DNA from: JAJYIW01 sp963781665 | GTDB lineage: Bacteria; Chloroflexota; Anaerolineae; Anaerolineales; Anaerolineaceae | Assembly (NCBI GenBank): GCA_963781665.1 | Contig: CAWAGA010000002.1 | Coordinates: forward strand, 4,154,001-4,218,000 | Reading direction: 5' to 3' | DNA: 64,000 bases | Part shown: piece after piece, positions 17,745 through 26,870 of the stretch | Layout: every line of letters starts with the position of its first letter | How positions within the stretch are numbered: position 1 is the first letter of the stretch | Notes under the pieces: generated by a model | The model's database searches: none | The model's input: only the letters and a program-made list of their open reading frames with translations | Told to the model about the DNA's origin: nothing | Made by a program: the position numbers and the translations under genes

Positions 17745-18746
17745 CTATTGATCCTTTAGCCTAGCCTGGATAAACATCCCATAATCGTTCATTTGCTGGA
17801 AGCCCTGCGTGAACATAACCGGCAGCCATTCGTCGTCATACCAGCAGGCTACCCACCCAATCCCATGGTTATCGAGATAATCCAGTAATGGTTGGCCATA
17901 TGTCACCTGGCTGCCAACAAGGTAAGATTGCTCACCTACGTTGGTAGTCTCCAGCCAACCCCATTCAGTCATCAACACCGGATATTTCTCAGACACTTCG
18001 CCAAACCAATGGTCCCAGGAGGATCTATTATGCGATGGATAGATATGGGCGGCATAGGCCAGGTTCTCTCCGGCCACAGGTTGGGAAAGAACCCAGGAGA
18101 GGTCACGTGAATATTCCACGCCACCGATGATGATAACCTGGTCAGCTCCTGTTGAACGGATAATCTCAACGATTTCGATTGCATTCGACCGCCAGGTGTT
18201 AGCCGCGATATCCGCTGGTTCATTGAATATCTCGAAAATGACGCTGGGTGCATCTTTGAACTAAGCTGCGACTTGTTTCCAGAATGCGATTGAAAAATCC
18301 TTGCTGTGAATAGATATATCTGGCATTTGAGACCCAGAACTGGTAGCGATATTCCCAATGAAATGAAGATCGATGATGGTGTAGATTCCTTGCTGGCAGT
18401 TCCAGGTGACCAGTGGGTCCAAATAACGCCAGAGGTAATCAGGGTCGTGTTCCCAGCGTTCAGGATGGACTGGGATGCGAACCACATTTGCTCCGCTTGA
18501 GGCGATTTCTTCGAAGAAAACCTGGTTGAAATAACCTTTGCTTCGCATAACCGCCGGGTCGGCAGGCATCACGCCGTATAGCGTTACCGGTTGACCGCTA
18601 TCGTCGACCAGAATATTACCGGAAGTCGATAACATCGATGGGCATTGGCCGGCAACCAAATTAAAAGAATCTTTATGTTGGATCGGTAGGTTAATGGATA
18701 AGCGTCCGGATTTTGATAACATCAGGACTGCGCCACTTAATATCAA
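17745..18746 (-). CDS. Membrane-anchored GH5 family glycosidase with an in-frame TAG
   Basis: An endoglucanase-like hydrolase. The frame is open across 334 codons except for one TAG at 18261-18263, just after FWKQVAA. It continues FKDAPSVIFEIFNEPAD, which holds the GH5 acid/base Glu, and later has LMTEWGW with the nucleophile Glu. The N-terminal side has YGVMPADPAVM and VVRIPVHPERWEHD. CAG (Gln) is the likely original codon. A hydrophobic anchor (KKIWVIPLVGLLILSGAVLM) extends upstream of the TTG at 18746, but no ATG/GTG/TTG occurs before it after the last stop, so the start is unclear or altered. Confidence 0.75.
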
Positions 18747-18800
18747 TAAGCCTACGAGTGGAATTACCCAGATTTTCTTTTTGATAGTAGATACCCTCTA

Positions 18801-19442
18801 TTAGACCAGTTTGTTTTGCAGCGCGGTTGCCACCGCCTCAGTACGGCTGGCTACCCCCAGTTTAGATAAGATACTGCTCACGTGATACTTGGCAGTTGAA
18901 CGGCTTATAAAAAGATTTGAAGCGATCTCGTTGTTGTTCATGCCCCGTACCATTAAGGCCAGCACCTCTCGTTCACGGTCGGTCAGATCGAAACCGATTT
19001 TTTCATTAGCCGAACGAGTAGCTTGAATGAGCACTTGCGCAGCTTCTGGAGCCAAAGTTGGCTTACCTGCGTTGGCTGAACGGATAGCGTTTGCCAGTTC
19101 AGCGGCTGAGACGTCTTTAAGCAAATATCCAATCGCGCCGGCCTGTAAAGCGCCTTGCACCAATTCCTGTTCTTTGAAACTGGTCAGGGCGATGACCTGG
19201 ATATCCGGGCATTGTTTCCGGATCTCGCGGGTAGCTGTGGCGCCGTCCATGCCAGGCATCATCAGATCCATTAAGACCACGTCAGGTTTGAGCTCGCGGC
19301 AAAATCTGACGGCTTGTTCTCCGCTGGACGCTTCACCTACGAGCTCCATGTCATCGCAGATCAACAAAAAAGTAGACAGACCGCTGCGTACGACAGCGTG
19401 GTCATCTACAATCATTACCTTGATGCGTTCTGCATTGTTCAT
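18801..19442 (-). CDS. NarL/FixJ family response regulator
   Basis: 213 residues. Residues 6-122 are a receiver domain with the acidic pair DD (13-14), phospho-acceptor Asp59 (VVLMDLMMPGMDG), Thr in ALTSFKEQE and Lys in YLLKDVSA. Residues about 148-208 are a LuxR-type helix-turn-helix (LTDREREVLALMVRGMNNNEIA). The ATG at 19442 overlaps the stop of the sensor kinase gene in an ATGA and has AGGAG upstream; a longer start at 19466 lies inside the kinase gene. It is the output partner of that kinase. The GH5 gene follows on the same strand and could be a target. Confidence 0.9.
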   Translation of the reverse strand: MNNAERIKVMIVDDHAVVRSGLSTFLLICDDMELVGEASSGEQAVRFCRELKPDVVLMDLMMPGMDGATATREIRKQCPDIQVIALTSFKEQELVQGALQAGAIGYLLKDVSAAELANAIRSANAGKPTLAPEAAQVLIQATRSANEKIGFDLTDREREVLALMVRGMNNNEIASNLFISRSTAKYHVSSILSKLGVASRTEAVATALQNKLV

Positions 19443-22015
19443 AGTGTCTCCTGTTTTCTCCGCCAAAGCAGATGGATTTGTGTGCCGGCTCCGGGTGCGC
19501 TTGTAATAGTGAGATTGGCTGTAATCGCCCTGGCACGTTCTTTCATGATCTTAAGGCCCAGGTTCTCTGGCGATAATGTTGAAATATCGAAACCGCGGCC
19601 ATCATCTTTGATTGTGACTTCAGCCCAGTTGTCCTGGGCGATGAGGCTGATTTGTACCTGGGAGGCATCGGCATGCTTGATAATATTGTTGAGAGCTTCC
19701 TGGGTCACACGGTAAAACGCTTCTTTGACCTCTTGGGGGAGGACAAGCTGCCCTTGCTGGCTAAACGCAACCGGTACACGAGTTCGACCGGTGAAAGCAT
19801 TAGCCAGGTGTTGATAAAGATCTCCCAGGTCTACATCTGCGAGTGTGTCCGGACGTAGCTCTAGCAGTAAAGTCCGCATCTCCGATAAAGCGCCACGGGT
19901 GAGCACCCGAAGTTCGTCCAGTTTCTGGCGAGCTATTGCAGGATTTCTTTCCCATAGTTTCGGCAGAACCTCTGCAATCAGACTGGCTGAGAACAAGGTT
20001 TGGGTAACGGCATCGTGTAAATCACGCGCCAGGCGATTTCGTTCCTGGGCGATGGCGGCTTGTTCAGCCTGTTGATACAGGCGCGCATTTTCGATAGCGA
20101 CGGCGGCATGGCTGGCAAATGCCATGGCTAACTCGGCGTGCGAGAGAGTGTAATATCCTGGTTGCTGGTGGTCAAGGGTTAACATGCCGACCACTGTGTC
20201 TTTAACGATTAATGGCACACCCATCCAACAGCGCAGGTAATTATAGGTGGTTTCTAACTCATCCCTGGCGCTTTCCCTGATCGCTTTCGCAAACATAAAA
20301 TCTCCCCGAACGTCTTCGACGATCAACGGCTCGCGGAGTTGGACGACGCTCTGATTGGCTTTAGCTTCGCTGACGCTGAATTGGATTCCGAGAGCTTCTT
20401 CGTGAGCGATCGGACCTCGATATGCTAAGATTTTCAAAATATCACGGTTCAAAATCATGATTGAAGCTGCATTGTATTCCACCACAGATTTGAGCTGATC
20501 CAAAATCAAATCAAGGAGCGGTTCCAGATCCAACATCGAGACAAGGTTGTGCGATATTTCCAGAAGGGTTGAAAGTTCGTGAGTACGTTCGTCGACCATT
20601 TGTTCCAAATTCTGACGGGTCATGACCCGTTCGGTGATATCGGTGATGAACCCTTCCAGGGCAATAATCTTTCCAGTGGAATCCTTGACTCCCTGGCCTT
20701 GTTCCCACACCCAATGTTCGCCTGAAGTTGAATTTATCCGGTACGATACCTGGAAAGGACGGTTTTCACATAATCCGGCCTGAACTTCCTTCCAGACCAT
20801 CGCGCGATCGTCATTTTGAATTAGGGAACCATAACTGACAGCCCCGCCATTTAAAAAGTCGTTTGGACGGTAGCCGGTTAATTCCAGGCTGCCTTCACTG
20901 ACAAACTCCATCGTTCGATCCATGTTGTTTTGACAGCGGTATGCGATACCCGGTAAATTACTGATCAGGGTAGCAAATGTTCGTTGGCTTTCCTGTAGAG
21001 CTTCGTCGACTCGTTTACGCTCGATAGCTACTCCGGCAAGGTGTGCGCCTATTTCAATCGTGCGCAGCTCTTCCACGGTCGGCGCTCGGCTGTGCCGGTA
21101 GTACATAGCGAAAGTGCCAATGACCGTTGATTTAGATGATAAGATCGGTTCTGACCAACAGGCTGCCAGGCCATACTTGACGGCTAGATCTCGCAGGTCA
21201 TCCCAGCGTGGATCAGTAAGAATATCTTCTACAATGACACGCTTCTTGGTGAAGGAGGCGGTACCACAAGAGCCAACATTAGGGCCGATTTCTAATCCCT
21301 CAATTGAATCCAGATAGTCTTGTGGCAAACTTTCGGCCGCGCCGATGTGTAGATGTTTTCCATCTTTGTCTAACAAAAGCACCAGACCCAACATACCCGG
21401 CCATTGTTCTTCGATGATTTGGATCAGCTTATGGAGCATCTCCGAGAAATCGGCACCGGTTGCAAGCAGCTCGAGGAACTGTTGTTGACCGGCCTGGATG
21501 AGCTGGGATTGTTTCCGCTTGATGGCATTGGCAAAGATATTCCCCAGGAGGTGGAGATAATGGTTGTATTCGTGAGCCCATTCTCGTTCAACCTGAAGGG
21601 ATTCGAAGTCGATAAAGCCGATCATTTCGCCTTGAAAGATCATGGGGATCACGATCAGCGAACGTGGTACTGAAACCTGGTTTGCACACCCACTAACGAC
21701 GTATTCGCATGCACGTGGGAGATTTAACACATCTCCTTTGGACAAGATGAGCTTTGCCCAAGGAACATAATCAACAGGTTTATTCTGGATGTGGCTGTAG
21801 TCAGCTTGCACAGATCCGGCGTTCCAAATGTGTGTATTCGCCAGGGTGGACTTATCGCTTGAAAAACGGAACACAGCACCCCGTTCAACCTCCAGCAACT
21901 CGCCAATTTGTTGAAGTGCCTGGTTGATGCCCTGGTCGATGTTATCCGTTTCGAGGCTGATGAAGCGGATGGAAGTATTGAGAATGGCATGTCCTAAAAT
22001 ATCTGAATTCGACAT
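19439..22015 (-). CDS. Multi-GAF/PAS sensor histidine kinase (NarX-like HisKA_3 type)
   Basis: 858 residues without membrane segments, so a cytoplasmic sensor. In order: GAF about 10-165, GAF about 175-335, PAS/PAC about 345-460 (GYRPNDFLNGG, GHWVWEQGQG-like), GAF about 480-640, HisKA_3 from 658 with phospho-acceptor His667 in LARDLHDAVTQTLF, and HATPase_c with QEALNNIIKHA and DDGRGFD. The family autophosphorylates on His and passes phosphate to NarL-type regulators such as the overlapping gene downstream. The signals for the GAF/PAS domains are unknown. Confidence 0.9.
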   Translation of the reverse strand: MSNSDILGHAILNTSIRFISLETDNIDQGINQALQQIGELLEVERGAVFRFSSDKSTLANTHIWNAGSVQADYSHIQNKPVDYVPWAKLILSKGDVLNLPRACEYVVSGCANQVSVPRSLIVIPMIFQGEMIGFIDFESLQVEREWAHEYNHYLHLLGNIFANAIKRKQSQLIQAGQQQFLELLATGADFSEMLHKLIQIIEEQWPGMLGLVLLLDKDGKHLHIGAAESLPQDYLDSIEGLEIGPNVGSCGTASFTKKRVIVEDILTDPRWDDLRDLAVKYGLAACWSEPILSSKSTVIGTFAMYYRHSRAPTVEELRTIEIGAHLAGVAIERKRVDEALQESQRTFATLISNLPGIAYRCQNNMDRTMEFVSEGSLELTGYRPNDFLNGGAVSYGSLIQNDDRAMVWKEVQAGLCENRPFQVSYRINSTSGEHWVWEQGQGVKDSTGKIIALEGFITDITERVMTRQNLEQMVDERTHELSTLLEISHNLVSMLDLEPLLDLILDQLKSVVEYNAASIMILNRDILKILAYRGPIAHEEALGIQFSVSEAKANQSVVQLREPLIVEDVRGDFMFAKAIRESARDELETTYNYLRCWMGVPLIVKDTVVGMLTLDHQQPGYYTLSHAELAMAFASHAAVAIENARLYQQAEQAAIAQERNRLARDLHDAVTQTLFSASLIAEVLPKLWERNPAIARQKLDELRVLTRGALSEMRTLLLELRPDTLADVDLGDLYQHLANAFTGRTRVPVAFSQQGQLVLPQEVKEAFYRVTQEALNNIIKHADASQVQISLIAQDNWAEVTIKDDGRGFDISTLSPENLGLKIMKERARAITANLTITSAPGAGTQIHLLWRRKQETL

Positions 22016-22113
22016 TTTTAAATTATAGCAAACTATCCTCGGTTGAAATAATTGTACGAATTGGTGTTCCCTTCAATTATAGATTACCCCGGTAGATATC
22101 CGCCGTTCGTTTC

Positions 22114-22143
22114 AAACAATAGCCAATACAGCTATTGTTTTTT
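22114..22143. terminator. Hairpin with T run
   Basis: AAACAATAGC (22114-22123) pairs with GCTATTGTTT (22131-22140), followed by TTT. It lies between the kinase gene and the URO-D-like gene, both on the - strand, about 300 bases downstream of the latter. Confidence 0.55.
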
Positions 22144-22258
22144 GATCTTTCATTCTGGTTGTAACCGGAGGCAGATCTGACCTCTTCTTCACGAAGCATA
22201 TGGCGATTGATTATGAATAGTTTTCGGCATTTACAACTATCTGCAGTTACCATCGTAA

Positions 22259-22303
22259 ATAAAAACCTCCTCAATTTCATCTTCCAATTGGAGAGGTTTT
22301 TAT
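22259..22303. terminator. Terminator downstream of the second URO-D-like gene
   Basis: ATAAAAACCTC (22259-22269) pairs with GAGGTTTTTAT (22293-22303). On the - strand the stem is followed by T-rich sequence. It is placed 140 bases after the stop at 22443 and upstream of the sensor kinase. Confidence 0.7.
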
Positions 22304-22442
22304 TGCCAAAGGAAGCAATTCAAACCTATCCACTCGGACAGGTTTGAAAATTCTACTCATAAAAACAATTCGATAAATTAGAAAACATTACGATAGAATT
22401 AGATTATCCACAAGTGCTTAACGAATTTTCTCAATCCGGGTC

Positions 22443-23684
22443 TTAATCCGAAAAATCGCAAATTAATTCTCGGGCAATCCTGGTCCATTCGTCCATCCGC
22501 TCAGGATGAAGCTCAACGGTATGGGTATCTTTCAGGATCATTTCCATTACACAATGATTTGCTTGAGTAGTGTCCAGGGTATGACGGATGTATTTCCGGA
22601 TTAATTCAGGGTTGAAATCACCGACCAGATGAGCGGGTTGTGGCTTCCATGAGAAAATATAATCCTTTCCCAATATTTCGGCACACGCGTCGACGTTGGC
22701 AAAAGGCGAAATTGAAATTCTCCGAATATGTGGAATGGTCAGTACATCGTCTAACTTTTTGGAAAGATCTTCACAACAGCCATAGCCGTTCAGGCCAAAA
22801 GGCTCAAGTAGCTGTTTTTCATATCCTTGGACGAATTCGCGGTGCATCTTTGGTGAAACTGGCTGCATCTCCTGGGATTGAGCGCTGGCCCAAAGATCGG
22901 CTGGGCGGATATGACCAGGGTCAAAACCGGCAGTTGGGAGTTCGTCCGAATAACCGTTTCCTCCAGATGAATGGTAAGTGCTGTCATTGTTCAAACTCAA
23001 AAAATTGCTATCAACGAGCTGTTGGAGCAGGCGAGTATGGCCCTCAACCAAGAAGCCCATAACCTCATGGACAAAATCTGGCGCATCGACCATATCCATT
23101 AATAAAGCCGTCTCGCCTCTTAAAAAAATGTATTGTGAGGTTAACCCATATGCTATGCGAGAAACCCCTTTTGGCCGGATATTCAAAATATCGCCGAAGA
23201 GATCATGCATCTGCGACAGGTTTTTCTGGGTAGAGACTTCATCATAAATTAAATCGGGAAAATGCATTTTCCCCAAATCGGAATATTGTTTGAGGGCAGG
23301 CTCAATTCGATATGCTCCTCTCGCAGATCTGCTATCTTGTTTGATATCGTCTAAACCCCATCCGGTATCTCCTATGACCGCATTTTCAATCCATTCCCCT
23401 TCTATGACGGTATCATCTTCAAAATGGTTGTAAGTATAAATCCGCGACCGGAGATTCCATTCAATTTCTCGGGCGTGAACATCTTCGCAGAATAATGCCG
23501 AAGGTGGCAAAAGCTCTTCCCAGGCGCCTTCAGGAAAAATGAGCATCATCGGTTGGTTGGAACGAAGCGAATTGTGTTCGATCCATCGTTTTTTACGAAT
23601 TTCCATTTCGGGAAGGCAGGCTATATCTGCAACCTTCCGGGCAAGATCACGTAGCATAAGTTTATCGTGAAGGTTTATTTTCAT
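22443..23684 (-). CDS. Uroporphyrinogen decarboxylase / corrinoid methyltransferase-like protein
   Basis: 413 residues, a diverged paralogue of the protein at 14184-15419. Both share an N-terminal block (LMLRDLARKVADIACLPEME here), a DELPTAGFDPGHIRPADLW segment, SPKMHREFVQGYE, YGCCEDLSKK and RRISISPF. The HCTG of the first copy is HSSG here, so one candidate zinc-binding Cys is missing while the GCC pair is kept. Substrate and partner are unknown; no corrinoid protein or methyltransferase lies nearby. It appears to be a single-gene transcript with the terminator at 22259-22303. Confidence 0.65.
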   Translation of the reverse strand: MKINLHDKLMLRDLARKVADIACLPEMEIRKKRWIEHNSLRSNQPMMLIFPEGAWEELLPPSALFCEDVHAREIEWNLRSRIYTYNHFEDDTVIEGEWIENAVIGDTGWGLDDIKQDSRSARGAYRIEPALKQYSDLGKMHFPDLIYDEVSTQKNLSQMHDLFGDILNIRPKGVSRIAYGLTSQYIFLRGETALLMDMVDAPDFVHEVMGFLVEGHTRLLQQLVDSNFLSLNNDSTYHSSGGNGYSDELPTAGFDPGHIRPADLWASAQSQEMQPVSPKMHREFVQGYEKQLLEPFGLNGYGCCEDLSKKLDDVLTIPHIRRISISPFANVDACAEILGKDYIFSWKPQPAHLVGDFNPELIRKYIRHTLDTTQANHCVMEMILKDTHTVELHPERMDEWTRIARELICDFSD

Positions 23685-23785
23685 TGAACTAAAATTACCT
23701 AAAAATCCTAATTAAATAAAATATATAGACAAGGGCTAACAGGCGGAAGTAAAATATTTACTTGGTGGGGATTTGAGATTAAATC

Positions 23786-24256
23786 TTAACGAATGGCGCC
23801 GCCGTGGAAATACAGCTTATAGACTACCTTGCCATCCAGACTGATATTTTCCTCTCCAAGGAAAAATTCGATGCCTCCTTGCCATCTGCAGTCATAGGCA
23901 AAGCGTTCGAACTTGAAGTGGGCTGGACCACGATAAGGCGCATCTGGCGGAACTTCACGCAAGGCGCGTTTGAGGAAAGGTCCAAAATCTTCGGGGATTA
24001 ACTCGACCAACATCGTGCCGTAGTAATTCATGCTCCACAGCGGGATGTCCGCCCGCCAGACTGCCTCTTCACCGGCGAAGCTAAACCCACCCAGGTAAGT
24101 ATCGAGGTAAAGAAGGTTTCCTTCGCGGTAGCCCAGATCATGCGAGGACGGACGAGAAGAAGGCATTTGAGCACTGGCGAGCTGATCGGCGTCATCCGAG
24201 GAAGCATAAGTGGCGCGCTTTGCGCGCAAAAGAAATGGCAGGAAGTTAGTGTCCAT
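23786..24256 (-). CDS. DUF5680 domain protein
   Basis: 156 residues. It carries the block SRPSSHDLGYREGNLLYLDTYLG, then GGFSFAGEEAVWRAD and PLWSMNYYGTML, typical of DUF5680 proteins. No signal peptide or membrane segment. The biochemical function of the family is not known to me. It is alone between two hairpins and has no strong ribosome site, though the ATG at 24256 fits the family start. Confidence 0.75.
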   Translation of the reverse strand: MDTNFLPFLLRAKRATYASSDDADQLASAQMPSSRPSSHDLGYREGNLLYLDTYLGGFSFAGEEAVWRADIPLWSMNYYGTMLVELIPEDFGPFLKRALREVPPDAPYRGPAHFKFERFAYDCRWQGGIEFFLGEENISLDGKVVYKLYFHGGAIR

Positions 24257-24305
24257 GAGGCAATTATATAGCCATTAGAATAATTAATCGAAGGATCAAT
24301 CAAAG

Positions 24306-24360
24306 GACCTTCTGGTCAGGTGTGCGTCTTTCAACGACTCCTGCTGCCAGAAGGTCTTTT
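24306..24360. terminator. Hairpin between the SBBP and DUF5680 genes
   Basis: GACCTTCTGG (24306-24315) pairs with CCAGAAGGTC (24347-24356), followed by TTTT on the + strand and a T-rich tail on the - strand. It is about 100 bases after the stop of the SBBP gene. The 31-base loop makes it less certain. Confidence 0.5.
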
Positions 24361-24456
24361 CAATTCAATCCCTTGAATGATCAATTATTGTGGGTGCGAT
24401 TACATGGGTTTCGCTCTCAGTTTTTCAATAACAATATGCTTCGCGCGGGTCCAACG

Positions 24457-26256
24457 TTATGGCCTGGCAATCTTGATGGCTGTGCCGTTGCTATCGCCGT
24501 CCGGGTCGTGGTTTGCGGATGGATCGTATGTATACCCACTAAGCGTCAGCTGTTTGACCGTGAAAGTGACATTGGTCGATATTCGTTTGATTTTTCCAGT
24601 AGACAGTGTGCAAGCACCGTTGCTGGTAGTTACACATTGGGCGTTACCAGAATATCCACCGGTCCAGCTTCCACGGACGGTGACGTTAACGACAGGTTGG
24701 TGGGTGGCATCATGCACGGATACCTCAACAGTTGCAACCCAGGTGCGCGCCCCACTTGAACTACCGTCCAGGTCGCCCACATGCAGGCTCCCGCCGGATT
24801 GAGGTACGGGAGTGTTGGTAGGCGTGGGCGTTGGCGTCGGTGATGCCCTCCCGCTTTGGCTCAACCTGACCGCATATAGATCGGAAGGAGCATTAATGGC
24901 TCCGGTGAAAAAGATATCGTCATCTGGCCCTAAGGCAATCCCTTGACTCGTATTGGCAGAGGCGGAAAATATAGTTCCGCTCCAGCGAGTCTGGCTTCCG
25001 CTGGCATCCAGACTCAAGACGAATATACCTGTTCCTGAGGCGAGGAAATTGCTTGAGGTGGTATAACCGACCACGAAAGCATTTCCAGTACTATCGATGG
25101 TTATTCCATGGGCCTCATCGTTGTTATTACCCCCAAGAAAGGTGCTGTAAGCAAGACCTGAACCATCCGGATTCAAGCGAGTGACAAAACCATCGTAGCA
25201 CGGATATTGGCCAAAGCCAGCCGCTCCACACAATCCGCCACCAAAGGTTATCTGGTAGGCGCCAGGTGAAACCGGATAGTTGCTAGAATTGGTCGTCCCG
25301 GCCAATGTCAGGCTGCCTGACGGATCTAAAGCGAACCCCCACAGGGTTTCGGTTCGCGCACCTCCCAGGTAAGTACTGTAGTCTAAATGAGAGCCACCAG
25401 CTGATATCCGCGCCGCCCAGACATCAGAATCTCCGCTCCAGGTAGGCTGGAGCGCTTGGACAGTGGGAAAGTCATTCGACTTAGTAATGCCAGCGATGTA
25501 GATATTCCCGGCTGCATCCAGGCCAATTTTATCGCCCTGGTCGTCACTACTGCCACCGAGGTAGGTGCTGAAAAGAATGGTATGGGCATCAGAAGCCAGA
25601 TGGAGCACAAAAGCATCGTCGCAGAAACAGTTCGTAAGATTCAGGCTTGCTTGTATGGGATTTAAAGTGGGGAAGTTGGTCGAATCCGTTTTGCCAACAA
25701 GGTAGATTCCACCGGTTGAATCAATGGCAATTCCATGGAATTCGTCAGCTCGATTCGCCCCGAAGAAACTGCTGTATAAGATACTCCCATCAGTAGTGGA
25801 TAATTTCGCCAGGAACCCCGAACGAGTGGCATCTTTGACCGGTTGGGCAGCATTGACCACAGGAAAATCGGCTGAATCGGTATAACCTGTAACCCACAGC
25901 CCACCATTGCCATCCAGTGCCAGGCCGGTGCCGTAATCGAGAGAGCTGCCGCGCAGGTAGGCAGAAAATAAAATTTTTCCGCTGGGTGACAGTTTCACCA
26001 CCTCCACATCATTATTTGAGTCATATGCATAAGCCAGGATATAGGCATTTCCAGATCCATCAACCACTTCAGCGAGCCCGTTATCGAATTGAGCACCGTT
26101 AAAGACTGTTTGGTAGACAAAGTTAAGACTTGCAGCCTGAGCTGTACCCGCAGGAACTAAGACCCCCGGAAGGAACAATACTGCAGCTAAAGCTGCTATG
26201 ATAAGGATATGGCCCGGAAAAACATACCAGGCCCGCAAATGAGAAGAAGTACGCAT
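24457..26256 (-). CDS. Secreted SBBP-repeat beta-propeller protein
   Basis: 599 residues from the ATG at 26256, which has an AGGAGG site 6 bases upstream. Residues about 10-42 are a signal peptide ending near AQA. Residues about 45-465 hold six to seven SBBP repeats of the form DSTGNAFVVGYT / STYLGG (for example YSTFLGGNNNDEAHGIT), which build a propeller. A short TPTPTPTNTP linker follows. The last 115 residues are a domain with HVGDLDGSSSGARTW, then GSWTGGYSG and ANHDPDGDSNGT, found as a C-terminal module on many exported bacterial proteins. Likely surface or secreted; ligand unknown. Confidence 0.85.
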   Translation of the reverse strand: MRTSSHLRAWYVFPGHILIIAALAAVLFLPGVLVPAGTAQAASLNFVYQTVFNGAQFDNGLAEVVDGSGNAYILAYAYDSNNDVEVVKLSPSGKILFSAYLRGSSLDYGTGLALDGNGGLWVTGYTDSADFPVVNAAQPVKDATRSGFLAKLSTTDGSILYSSFFGANRADEFHGIAIDSTGGIYLVGKTDSTNFPTLNPIQASLNLTNCFCDDAFVLHLASDAHTILFSTYLGGSSDDQGDKIGLDAAGNIYIAGITKSNDFPTVQALQPTWSGDSDVWAARISAGGSHLDYSTYLGGARTETLWGFALDPSGSLTLAGTTNSSNYPVSPGAYQITFGGGLCGAAGFGQYPCYDGFVTRLNPDGSGLAYSTFLGGNNNDEAHGITIDSTGNAFVVGYTTSSNFLASGTGIFVLSLDASGSQTRWSGTIFSASANTSQGIALGPDDDIFFTGAINAPSDLYAVRLSQSGRASPTPTPTPTNTPVPQSGGSLHVGDLDGSSSGARTWVATVEVSVHDATHQPVVNVTVRGSWTGGYSGNAQCVTTSNGACTLSTGKIKRISTNVTFTVKQLTLSGYTYDPSANHDPDGDSNGTAIKIARP

Positions 26257-26259
26257 CAA

Positions 26260-26870
26260 CCACCTCCTATGCAGAAAAACAATTAATAGATCCGGCTGAG
26301 CGATTCATGCCAGGATCGAAATGTATTTTTGAGGGAATGAACCTGTGTCAAAAACTTGGAATACGATCTATCGCCGAGCCTCTCTGAATTTCCCTCGTGC
26401 TCATGATATAGCTGTTGCAGGATGAAGTGATTACAGAATTATTAAATAAATCTTAAGGACTTGGTTTAATTGGCGAAGATACTGTGTTACAGGCTCGTGA
26501 AATTGTTCAATCCGAAACGTTTCAAGCTCCTCTCAAGGTTGCGCAACATGGGGCTGACATTGATTACGGTAAGGCAGGTCCAGGATGAATCTTGAAAAGG
26601 GGGTAGGGTAAGGTTCTCATAATGCGGTCGGGTCGATTGCCCCCCTGCCGAAAACGGGCAAGCATTCTTTTTAACCGTATATTCCCTGATCGCCCATCCG
26701 GTAGCAGTGAAAAGTGCTGTATGCGTCTAAATTGCTTGGCCGGGTAGAACTGATCCTGGAATAAGCTCTCAAGGTCGCTGTTCTGGGGACCTTCAAGATT
26801 AATTCGAAAGATTGCTCGAATCCGGTTGGCAAGAAAAACCAGGTGGATCTATTGCTGTTGACGTTCTAAG
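26260..26870. other. Intergenic region, possible remnant
   Basis: No supported gene in about 610 bases. A + frame at 26458-26588 encodes a coding-like string (EDTVLQAREIVQSETFQAPL) with no start, ribosome site or recognisable family, so it may be a gene fragment or chance. A weak TTGCCC/GGGCAA hairpin lies at 26637-26661. Confidence 0.4.

Noticed and set aside
26458..26588. + frame with EDTVLQAREIVQSETFQAPL as a gene
   Set aside because: Flanked by stops, no start signal, no recognisable family.
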